From contig DCTX01000084.1 in assembly GCA_002329325.1 (NCBI GenBank), positions 6,749 through 14,018 of the forward strand: a stretch of DNA of 7,270 nucleotides, given 5' to 3'. Both the position numbers and the translations under genes were made by a program. Below are positions 1 through 6,271 of this stretch, piece after piece; positions within the stretch are counted from its first letter, which is position 1; each line of letters starts with the position of its first letter. Source of the DNA: Anaerolineales bacterium UBA1429 (GTDB lineage: Bacteria; Chloroflexota; Anaerolineae; UBA1429). The notes beneath the pieces were generated by a model that was given only the letters and a program-made list of their open reading frames with translations, ran no database searches and had not been told where the DNA came from.

Positions 1-575
1 GTGGGCTTGGTCTTGAGCTCGCCCGTGGCGCCGATGTGGGGGAGCAGGGTCAGGTGCACATAGCAGCTATTTTCGACGCCGACCTCGCGCCGCATCTGCC
101 GGATGGCCTCCAAGAAGGGCAGGCTCTCGATATCGCCCACCGTGCCGCCGATCTCGACGATGGCCACGTCAGCGCCGCTCTGCTCGCCGGCTTTGCGGAT
201 GCAGTCCTTGATGGCGTCGGTCACATGGGGGATGACCTGTACCGTGCCCCCCAAAAAGTCGCCGCGCCGCTCCTGCTGGATGATCCGAGCATAGATCTGC
301 CCCGCGGTGACATTGGCATAGCGGGAGAGGTACACGTCAGTAAAGCGTTCATAGTGGCCCAGATCGAGATCGGTCTCGGTGCCGTCTTCCAGCACGAACA
401 CCTCGCCGTGCTGAAAGGGCGACATGGTGCCGGGGTCCACATTGAGGTAGGGGTCGAGCTTCTGCAGGGTGACGGAGACGCCCCGTGCCTTGAGGATGCG
501 CCCAATCGAGGCGGCGGCCACGCCTTTGCCCAAAGAGGAAACGACGCCGCCGGTGCAAAAGATAAAACGGGTCAT
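1..575 (-). CDS. pyrG: CTP synthase, N-terminal part (gene runs off the left edge)
   Basis: CTP synthase makes CTP from UTP, ATP and glutamine in the cytosol, the last step of de novo pyrimidine nucleotide synthesis. The visible 191 codons are the N-terminal amidoligase (synthetase) domain. They open with MTRFIFCTGGVVSSLGKG, whose P-loop-like SSLGKG lies at residues 13-18. LDPYLNVDPGTMSP follows at 40-53, the metal-site region TDLDLGHYERF at 68-78, ERRGDFLG at 102-109 and VEIGGTVGDIES at 140-151. By alignment from memory with the E. coli enzyme, D71 and E141 should be the Mg-binding acidic residues. The last visible residues are GELKTKPT. The rest of the synthetase domain and the whole glutamine amidotransferase domain lie outside. 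The start is set by GGAGGG (581-586) six bases upstream of the ATG; an ATG at 577-579 is out of frame. No frame break is seen. Identification is secure. Confidence 0.97.
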   Translation of the reverse strand, partial: MTRFIFCTGGVVSSLGKGVAAASIGRILKARGVSVTLQKLDPYLNVDPGTMSPFQHGEVFVLEDGTETDLDLGHYERFTDVYLSRYANVTAGQIYARIIQQERRGDFLGGTVQVIPHVTDAIKDCIRKAGEQSGADVAIVEIGGTVGDIESLPFLEAIRQMRREVGVENSCYVHLTLLPHIGATGELKTKP

Positions 576-618
576 GCATGCCCTCCAAATGAATGTGGGG
601 CGCGCTGCCCGGGGCTAG

Positions 619-647
619 AATATACCACCGTTCGGACCTTGCGGCAA
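619..647 (-). promoter_or_regulatory. Probable sigma-70 promoter of pyrG
   Basis: On the minus strand TTGCCG (642-647) is separated by 17 bases from TATATT (619-624). The -10 is preceded by TGG, giving an extended -10 (TGn) arrangement. Transcription would start around 610-613, leaving a leader of about 35 bases before the pyrG ATG. The -35 matches consensus at four of six positions and the -10 at five of six. This is a sequence-based prediction. Confidence 0.55.
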
Positions 648-723
648 ATCCCGACCGCCGTCACGTGCCCTTGCCTGCCCGGACGTTCCTGCGTGCGTGC
701 CAACTTTGCCTGGCGCCCTCCAG

Positions 724-753
724 TTGACATTGAGGCGGCGCAACGTGTATAAA
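724..753 (+). promoter_or_regulatory. Strong sigma-70 promoter of the MFS gene
   Basis: A perfect -35 TTGACA (724-729) is followed after 18 bases by TATAAA (748-753); read as GTATAA (747-752) the spacer is 17. Transcription would start near 760, about 24 bases ahead of the GTG at 784. This promoter lies inside the longer open frame that begins at 697 and so argues against that earlier start. It is divergent from the pyrG promoter. Confidence 0.7.
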
Positions 754-783
754 CCTGCATCCAACTCTACAGGGGGAGTCGAT

Positions 784-2043
784 GTGACCGAGCACCACAC
801 TCACGTACGCCACAATCTCGTCTGTCTCACCGGTGATTTCGTCGCCTTTTCGATCGGGTTCGCGTTCTTTGACCCCTTGGTGATCGTTCCCGCCTTTGTG
901 CGGGCCCTCAACGGGCCGGAGCTGGTGATCGGCGCGCTGGCCGCCGTGCGCGTCATCATGATCACGGTGCCCCAGGTGTGGGCCGCCAGCGTGCTTTCGA
1001 CGAGCCCGCGGAAGAAGCCTTTGCTGGCCTGGTCGAGCCTGGGGGGCCGCCTGCCCGTGCTGCTGCTGGCTTTGGCCACACTTTGGGCGGCGAGCCAACA
1101 CCCCGCACTGGTGTTGCTCCTCTTGGGCCTGGCGGTGCTGCTCTTCTACACCTCCGAGGGGCTGAACAGCATCTCCTGGCCCGATATCGTGGGCAAGGTC
1201 CTGCCGCCGACCATTCGGGGGCGCTTCTTGGGTATGGGGCAACTCCTTTCCAGCGGCGGCGCGGCGCTGGCGGGCTATGCCATGCGCCACATTCTGTCGG
1301 TCGATACCTTTGCCTTTCCGAGCAACTGGGCCCTCGTGTTCGCCTGCGCCTTTGTGGGCCTGATGGGCTCGGTTGGCTTTATCCTTGCCATCCGCGAAAA
1401 GCCCGGCCCTGGGCAGGAGGGCCCCATCGATGTGCGCAAGCATATCGGATTGCTGGCGCGCTACCTGCGCGAAGACCTCCGCCTGCGACGCCTCGTCACG
1501 GTGCAGGTGCTGCTCTACACCGCCAGCGCGACCTTCTCGTTCTTTGTGGTCCGCGCCCAAGACCTGATCCCCAGCAGCGGCACGCTGCTCGGCAACCTGG
1601 TCATCGTCCAGAACCTGGGCGGCATGGTGGCGGCCCTGGCCTGCGGGTACCTGATCGATCGCGTCGGTAGCTGGGCGGCCGTGCGGCTGGGCGCCCTCGC
1701 CGAGTGCGTGGCCCTGGCCCTGGTCACCGTGGCGCCCTTTTTGCCACACGCCGAGATCCTGTACCTGGTCGCGTTCTTTCCCCTCGGCCTGTTTACGGGC
1801 AGCTCCTGGTGGGTGTTCACCAGCTACTTGATGGACATCGCCGATGAGGAGCGCAGGCCTGGCTACCTGGCAGCCAGCGGTGTGCTCACCAGCCCGGTCT
1901 TTGTGGCTTCCCTGATCATCGGGGCGGTGTTCCATCCGGCCACCGCCGAGCTCGTGTTCGGCGTCGGGCTGGCGTGCGCCCTGGTAGCCTTCGCGCTCAG
2001 CCTGAGGCTGGCGCGCATGCGCGCCGGCCGCCCGCTGGCGTGA
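784..2043 (+). CDS. MFS transporter, substrate unknown
   Basis: A 419-residue integral membrane protein of the major facilitator superfamily, of usual length for 12 helices. Hydrophobic segments lie near residues 17-37, 46-66, 80-100, 106-123, 150-168, 182-203, 238-258, 268-290, 297-319, 325-345, 363-383 and 387-408. The loop after helix 8 carries GYLIDRVGSWAAVRLG (288-303), a good match to MFS motif A (GxxxDRxGxR). The matching loop in the first half is weak (STSPRKKP, 72-79). The cytoplasmic stretch WPDIVGKVLPPTIRGRFLG (132-150) has the RGR-type signature common in uncharacterised bacterial MFS proteins. The start is GTG at 784, with AGGGGGAG (771-778) five bases upstream and a promoter just before it; an upstream in-frame ATG at 697 precedes the promoter. 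An ATG at 782 meets a stop at once. Nothing in the window reveals the substrate. It appears monocistronic. Confidence 0.88.
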   Translation: MTEHHTHVRHNLVCLTGDFVAFSIGFAFFDPLVIVPAFVRALNGPELVIGALAAVRVIMITVPQVWAASVLSTSPRKKPLLAWSSLGGRLPVLLLALATLWAASQHPALVLLLLGLAVLLFYTSEGLNSISWPDIVGKVLPPTIRGRFLGMGQLLSSGGAALAGYAMRHILSVDTFAFPSNWALVFACAFVGLMGSVGFILAIREKPGPGQEGPIDVRKHIGLLARYLREDLRLRRLVTVQVLLYTASATFSFFVVRAQDLIPSSGTLLGNLVIVQNLGGMVAALACGYLIDRVGSWAAVRLGALAECVALALVTVAPFLPHAEILYLVAFFPLGLFTGSSWWVFTSYLMDIADEERRPGYLAASGVLTSPVFVASLIIGAVFHPATAELVFGVGLACALVAFALSLRLARMRAGRPLA

Positions 2044-2093
2044 GACTGGAAAGCTTGATGCGGGCAGGATACCACACTCACGAGCGTGGCGCC

Positions 2094-2126
2094 AGCGCAA
2101 GAGAGCGCTTCTCTGCCAGCAGAGAG
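2094..2126 (+). other. Potential alternating stem-loops downstream of the MFS gene
   Basis: Three overlapping pairings are possible. AGCGC (2094-2098) can pair with GCGCT (2105-2109). AGAGA (2100-2104) can pair with TCTCT (2110-2114). TTCTCTG (2109-2115) can pair with CAGAGAG (2120-2126) around a CCAG loop, the outermost pair being a T-G wobble. The third is the strongest. No T-run follows, so this is not a classical intrinsic terminator, but it is the only structure seen between the MFS stop and the next promoter. Function is unknown. Confidence 0.3.
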
Positions 2127-2175
2127 CATCGGATGCGCAATTCCATGCAAACGCGCGCAAATCCGTGATTCTGGG

Positions 2176-2203
2176 TTGCAGGCTCGAACAGAATGAGTAC
2201 AAT
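2176..2203 (+). promoter_or_regulatory. Probable promoter of the lipoprotein gene
   Basis: TTGCAG (2176-2181) and TACAAT (2198-2203) are separated by 16 bases. Transcription would begin near 2210, giving a 5' UTR of about 72 bases. The in-frame ATG at 2193 lies upstream of this start point, which supports the ATG at 2283. This is a prediction; the 16-base spacer is slightly short. Confidence 0.5.
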
Positions 2204-2231
2204 ACTGAGGCAGAGGACGTTTCAAGGATGC

Positions 2232-2252
2232 CCCCGACCAGCGTTGGTGGGG
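2232..2252 (+). other. Hairpin in the 5' UTR of the lipoprotein gene
   Basis: CCCC (2232-2235) pairs with GGGG (2249-2252), and ACCA (2237-2240) with TGGT (2245-2248). The loop is GCGT and G2236 is bulged. The hairpin ends 17 bases before the AAGGAGG ribosome binding site. It could stabilise the mRNA or be a remnant of a dispersed palindromic repeat. No known riboswitch is recognised. Confidence 0.35.
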
Positions 2253-2282
2253 ACGGGGCGAAACACAGCAAGGAGGCATGCG

Positions 2283-2891
2283 ATGAAGTGGTTGGTGCGG
2301 CTGGCTGTAGTGGCCACTGTAATTGGCTTGGGTTTCGTCCTTACTAGCTGCGGGGGCAGTTCTCCGGCCGCTAAACTGGAACAAGGCCAAAGAGTCACCG
2401 CCATGGAAGCATGGGAGGTGATGGAGGGCGAGGTGATGGACTGGAAGCCTGGCTCCATGATCATCTCAGCGCGTCCGCCGTCGCGGCCGGGCAAAGAGGA
2501 CCTGGGTACCGATGGTCGCTCCTCCGCCTGGCGCTTTGTTGTAGCCCCCGAAGGGGACCCTCTGCCCGGTATCTACTCCCTCGACACGACTGTCAAGCCC
2601 ATCAAGCCCAATCGCACCGAGCAGCGGAGGCCTGTGGCTCCGGCTTCTGTGGATCCTGCCGCGTGGCAGATCGACAGCCCGGCGGCTATGGAGGTCGCCC
2701 TGGCCAACGGCCTGGAAGAGTGGATGGGCGCGAACGCCGGCTTTCAGATCAGCACAATGACTCCGGAGCTGATCGCCACAGTCGAGGATGGATCGTACTG
2801 GCACATTCTGGCCAAGGACGGCGCGAGCTCGTTCGAGATGTCCCTAAGCGCCATCGACGGATCGGTGATCTCGACGGTGGTCACTCCGTAA
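2283..2891 (+). CDS. Small lipoprotein with two PepSY-like halves
   Basis: A 202-residue exported protein of unknown function. It begins with MKWLVR followed by a hydrophobic stretch and the lipobox LTSC, with the lipidated cysteine at residue 23 and a GGSS linker. It should be anchored to the outer face of the cytoplasmic membrane. The mature part looks like two similar halves, residues about 38-105 and 128-200. Each has a helix rich in A, M, E and W (AMEAWEVMEGEVMDW; AAMEVALANGLEEWMG), then a strand with an aromatic residue (SAWRFVVAP; SYWHILAKD), then a second strand. The second half ends in SAIDGSVIS, like the closing strand of PepSY domains. PepSY-like is an inference from this pattern. 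The ATG at 2283 is chosen because AAGGAGG (2270-2276) sits six bases upstream and a signal peptide follows; the in-frame ATG at 2193 would bury the signal and precedes the promoter. It converges with the sugar-nucleotide operon 25 bases away. Confidence 0.82.
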   Translation: MKWLVRLAVVATVIGLGFVLTSCGGSSPAAKLEQGQRVTAMEAWEVMEGEVMDWKPGSMIISARPPSRPGKEDLGTDGRSSAWRFVVAPEGDPLPGIYSLDTTVKPIKPNRTEQRRPVAPASVDPAAWQIDSPAAMEVALANGLEEWMGANAGFQISTMTPELIATVEDGSYWHILAKDGASSFEMSLSAIDGSVISTVVTP

Positions 2892-2907
2892 GCCCGAGAG
2901 GCCTTAT
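2889..2907. terminator. Weak hairpin between two convergent genes
   Basis: TAAG (2889-2892) can pair with CTTA (2903-2906), extended by two C-G pairs across a bulged C, around a CGAGA loop. It spans the lipoprotein stop and lies in the 25-base gap to the convergent gene. There is no clear T-run on either side, so a bidirectional terminator role is only a possibility. Confidence 0.2.
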
Positions 2908-2916
2908 CATTCAGCC

Positions 2917-5900
2917 TTACGAGGCGCTGTGCGATCGCCCTTTCGTCCACCCGCACAGCGCCTCGATGTATTCAGCAGAGCCGTCCCTCGCCCAGCCATC
3001 CAGTTGATCGGGCTCCTTGAGCTGCTGGCCCCTCCTGTTGGGCACCACGATGTAGATGCCGCGCCACTCCGGCAGCGCCGTCATGTCGCCCCAGAGCTTT
3101 TCATACTGGGCGACCGGATAGATATCCTCCTGGCCGTGGCCCCAGCGCTTCTTGACCTCCTTAAGGGTCACGTAGGTCGGCACCCGGCGTGCGAGGCGCC
3201 GCACGGCCTCCTCCACGGCCCTGGGGTCGGCGATGGAGGCGCGATCCAGCCCGAACAGGGCGAGTAGATCGTCGATGCGCATCCAGAAGGTGTTCGAGTT
3301 GTAGTAGGTCAGCCCGAACTCGTCCTCCTCGCGAGGCAGGGCCAATCCCTCGAGCAAGCGCAGGCGCCCGTCAACGCGGGCCAGACCACCGCCGCGATCG
3401 TGCACCCGCCGCGCCACCACCTCGACCGCCATGGGCGCGTCCTGCTCCAGGATGTAGCCCAGGATGGCCGGATCCAGCCCGGCGCCCAGGGTGTCGATGT
3501 TGTGCATCATGAGGTAGCGTAGACCGGGCCGCTCCGCCAGCATGCGCTGCAGCACGCCGCTGCGGAAGAGGTTGGGCACCTCGTACCAGTGGCCCACCGG
3601 ATTCATGCACTGCAGCGGGACGTTGTCGGTATAGTCAGTGCCCTGGCCCATGCCTTCGGCCCAGGCGATCAGGGCGGCATGCAGGCTCTCACGCACCTTT
3701 TGCGCCTGTTCGTCCAGGAGTTGCTGCGGCAACTCCTCCCAGGCAAAGCGCAGGTCGCGCGCCATGGGCACCATGCGCAGGCCCACGGCGCGCCCCTGGC
3801 TCAGGTAGAGGGGGCCGGGATAGCCATAGTTGTCGTGCTCTGCCAGGTGCGCCGCGATGGGGCCGTGGGTCAGGTAGCTGGTGGTGATGACATGGGGCAC
3901 GGGCGCGCCCGCCTCCTGCGCCGTGCGCTGGCTCTTGGCCAGGTGGATCTCGATGAAGGAGCGATGGCGGCCACCCAACCGCGCAAAGGGGTTGAGGGCC
4001 TTGACCACGCCGGCGCCCTGGGTCCAGCGGCTGCCGACGCCTCCGGCCAGGGTCACCACAGCCGCCTCGCCGGCCCGCAGCGCCTCCAGCCCGCGGCGGT
4101 AACAGGCGCTCTCGCGGCCCTCAGGCGCCCGGTGCACGTCCTCGGGCGCCACGTTGCGGATATCGGTGGAGACGGGCAGCCGGTTCTGGGCCAGGCCGAT
4201 CAAGCCGGCCCGCAGCTCGCGCCGGATCTGCTCGTGCTGCTGGCGATCGAACCCGTTGTGCTCCAGGAGCGCTTCCAGATCGGTCTCACCCTCACGGGCA
4301 GCCTCGGCCTGGGGGAGGAGGGCGTCAAAGAGGGCCTGAACGGTGCCGCCCAGCTCGGGGTTGGTGCGGCACGCGGCGGCAAAGCGGTCCAGCTCGGCGC
4401 GCCTGCTGGCGGTGAGCTCGTGGCGATTCTGGCGCAGCAGGCTGGGCACCGCCAAGGTATAGTACTCGGCGGGCAGCAAGGCCTCGGCGCCGCGGGCAAG
4501 GCGCGCCACGCTGCCTCGCTCGTTGATGGCAAAGTCGTATACGACCGGCTCCATGGCAAAGGGCAAGGCGTGCTGTAGCCGCCGCTTCTCCTCGGCCATG
4601 GCGTGCAGCAGGTACTCCTGGGCACGTGCCTTGGCTTCCGGCGCCACGATGAAACCCATGCCGCCGCCGGACATGCCGCCCAGCATCCAGAAGCCCCAGA
4701 ACGCCCGGCCGAACTCCTGCCTGGCACGGCCGATGAGAGACTCTACATACAGGTTGCTGGCCCAGGGGATGATGGTCTGCAGCGGCCCGGCAAAGTTGTG
4801 CGTGGTGGCGGCGGCGATGGCGCGCACGTCGCCCGCCTGCAGCAGCCGCAGCACGTCATCCAGGATCTCGCCTGCCTGGCGCCGCGCCGCCCAGGCGTCG
4901 GGCGTGCGCAGCAGGTAGCGTTCGGTGACCATCTCCAGGATCGGGCCCACGTTCTGCGCCATGCCCCCGTGCACCAGCACCAGGCTATCCTGCAAGGCCT
5001 GGCGCGACTCGGGGGAGACCGCCTCATGGCCAAAGATGCGATGCTCGGGCAGCAGGCGCCCGCGGCTGACGCCGTACTCGGGATCGCCAGGGGCGGCCGG
5101 CACGCCGTAGATCAGCTTGACGCCCGGCCAGACGCCGCCCGAATCCTGCCAGCCGCCGCCGGAACCGCCCAGCCACTCGCCCAGGATGGCGCGAGCCGCC
5201 ACCTGGCGGCGCTCGTGCTCCTGCAGGCCGCCGCTGAGGCTACGGATCTGGCCGGTGGCCCGCATCAGGGCGGCGATCATGGCCGCCAGCAGAGTGGTCG
5301 AGACGGCCAGGCGCGAGCCCTTGGGGATGCTCCGCACGTGGCTCACCAGCTCCAGCCCGCGCCCTGGCCCCAACAGGCTGCTCAGCAGGTCGGCCAATGG
5401 CTGTTGCGCGCCCTCGATCCCCGGCGGCACGATGCCCGCGGCGATCAGCGCCGCCTTGAGCAGCCCCAGATAGTCGCGCGCTAGATCAAATACCTCGGCG
5501 ATGGTGCGGATCTCGGTCTGGGCGCCCAGGTCTACGCTCACCAGCCGGATGACGGGCTCGTCAATGACGCGCACGTGGGCGCTGACGGGTGGCCTGGGGA
5601 CCGCATCGCGGCCGCGAACGGCCAGATCGATGGAGACATTGATGACGCGGGCCCCTTCGGGATAGTCCATGCCCAAAAAAAAGATGTCGCTCCAGCCGCT
5701 GTGGGTCAGGTCCATGCGCACGGGCGTGCTCTCTGTGAGCACGGGATAGAGGCCCGTCTCGGGGTCGGGCGTGGCCATGGCAGGCACCACCCGCAGGGGA
5801 TGGTCGGCGGGGTGGCCCATGCGAAACATCCAGCGGTTGCCGGAGAACGAGAGCACGCTGCGCCGCACCTGGTCGGCCAGGGTCTGGAAGCCCAGTTGGT

Positions 5901-6267
5901 GGTAGGCCAGGGCCAGGGCGCTGGCCAGGCTCTCAGAGGGGCCCTGGCTGGCCTGGGCGCCCAGCAGCGCGTCTATGGCCTCGTCAAAGCGCCGCTCCAG
6001 GAGGTGACTGTAGCCCCCGTATGGGATGAGCCCCTGAGCGGGCAGGGCGCCGAAGCGAGGCAGATGAAAGCGATAGAGGGCATACAAGAAGATGATCGCC
6101 CGCACCCGCTCGAACAGGTTGGGGGCGTCGCGTCGAAAGGCATCGAGGGCCGCGCACTCGGCCAGGAGCGCGCCGAGGTCGCGGCCGGCGCAAGCCTCCT
6201 CCAGCGAGAGGTTGCGGATCTGGGGGTCAGAGGACGTGATGATCTCCAGCAAGGGCACGGTGGGCAT
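2917..6267 (-). CDS. Fusion of a fucokinase-like GHMP kinase and a UDPGP-type sugar-1-phosphate nucleotidyltransferase
   Basis: A 1116-residue soluble protein. Residues 1-150 are helical with a possible TPR-like stretch (85-140). Residues about 180-545 resemble the GHMP kinase part of fucokinases: VRMDLTHSGWSD (183-194), SIPKGSRLAVSTT (313-325), GGGWQDSGGVWPGVKL (370-385, typical of fucokinases) and LGGMSGGGMGFIV (529-541, the glycine-rich motif 3). A helical linker covers about 550-735. Residues about 736-1116 resemble the UDPGP family (UGP/UAP/USP type): TLAGGVGSRW (739-748), NPVGHWYEVPNLFRSGVL (889-906), NIDTLGAGLD (923-932), NSNTFW (990-995) and QYEKLWGDM (1054-1062). The likely chemistry is phosphorylation of a free sugar followed by NTP-dependent activation, but substrates are unknown. 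Kinase motif 2 lacks the usual GLGSS glycines. Domain order is opposite to Bacteroides Fkp and plant FKGP. The ATG lies four bases after the stop of the upstream gene, with AGGGG eight bases before it, so translational coupling is likely. Domains are fairly sure, activity less so. Confidence 0.87.
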   Translation of the reverse strand: MPTVPLLEIITSSDPQIRNLSLEEACAGRDLGALLAECAALDAFRRDAPNLFERVRAIIFLYALYRFHLPRFGALPAQGLIPYGGYSHLLERRFDEAIDALLGAQASQGPSESLASALALAYHQLGFQTLADQVRRSVLSFSGNRWMFRMGHPADHPLRVVPAMATPDPETGLYPVLTESTPVRMDLTHSGWSDIFFLGMDYPEGARVINVSIDLAVRGRDAVPRPPVSAHVRVIDEPVIRLVSVDLGAQTEIRTIAEVFDLARDYLGLLKAALIAAGIVPPGIEGAQQPLADLLSSLLGPGRGLELVSHVRSIPKGSRLAVSTTLLAAMIAALMRATGQIRSLSGGLQEHERRQVAARAILGEWLGGSGGGWQDSGGVWPGVKLIYGVPAAPGDPEYGVSRGRLLPEHRIFGHEAVSPESRQALQDSLVLVHGGMAQNVGPILEMVTERYLLRTPDAWAARRQAGEILDDVLRLLQAGDVRAIAAATTHNFAGPLQTIIPWASNLYVESLIGRARQEFGRAFWGFWMLGGMSGGGMGFIVAPEAKARAQEYLLHAMAEEKRRLQHALPFAMEPVVYDFAINERGSVARLARGAEALLPAEYYTLAVPSLLRQNRHELTASRRAELDRFAAACRTNPELGGTVQALFDALLPQAEAAREGETDLEALLEHNGFDRQQHEQIRRELRAGLIGLAQNRLPVSTDIRNVAPEDVHRAPEGRESACYRRGLEALRAGEAAVVTLAGGVGSRWTQGAGVVKALNPFARLGGRHRSFIEIHLAKSQRTAQEAGAPVPHVITTSYLTHGPIAAHLAEHDNYGYPGPLYLSQGRAVGLRMVPMARDLRFAWEELPQQLLDEQAQKVRESLHAALIAWAEGMGQGTDYTDNVPLQCMNPVGHWYEVPNLFRSGVLQRMLAERPGLRYLMMHNIDTLGAGLDPAILGYILEQDAPMAVEVVARRVHDRGGGLARVDGRLRLLEGLALPREEDEFGLTYYNSNTFWMRIDDLLALFGLDRASIADPRAVEEAVRRLARRVPTYVTLKEVKKRWGHGQEDIYPVAQYEKLWGDMTALPEWRGIYIVVPNRRGQQLKEPDQLDGWARDGSAEYIEALCGWTKGRSHSAS

Positions 6268-6271
6268 GGCT

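Noticed and set aside
36..752. 238-codon plus-strand frame over pyrG
   Set aside because: The minus strand encodes near-textbook CTP synthase, so this is its complement.
697..783. Earlier ATG for the MFS protein
   Set aside because: The 29-residue extension contains the perfect -35/-10 promoter and lacks a ribosome binding site, while the GTG at 784 has a strong one.
661..2271. 536-codon open frame on the minus strand opposite the MFS gene
   Set aside because: It is low-complexity (rich in Q, H, G, A, R), lacks domain signatures and is antisense to a clear 12-helix protein. Long antisense frames are expected in GC-rich DNA.
2193..2282. Earlier ATG for the lipoprotein
   Set aside because: It overlaps the predicted -35/-10 spacer, and it would place an arginine-rich stretch before the signal peptide.
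2889..2907. Strong bidirectional terminator between the convergent genes
   Set aside because: Only a short bulged stem without T-runs is present, so it is listed at low confidence and not claimed as a real terminator.
3589..4578. 329-codon plus-strand frame
   Set aside because: It is a shadow of the kinase-nucleotidyltransferase gene, with composition dominated by G, A, Q, H and V and no recognisable motifs or ribosome binding site.
4603..5484. 293-codon plus-strand frame
   Set aside because: It is antisense to the kinase-like region, where the minus-strand protein carries conserved motifs. No domain is seen in the plus frame.
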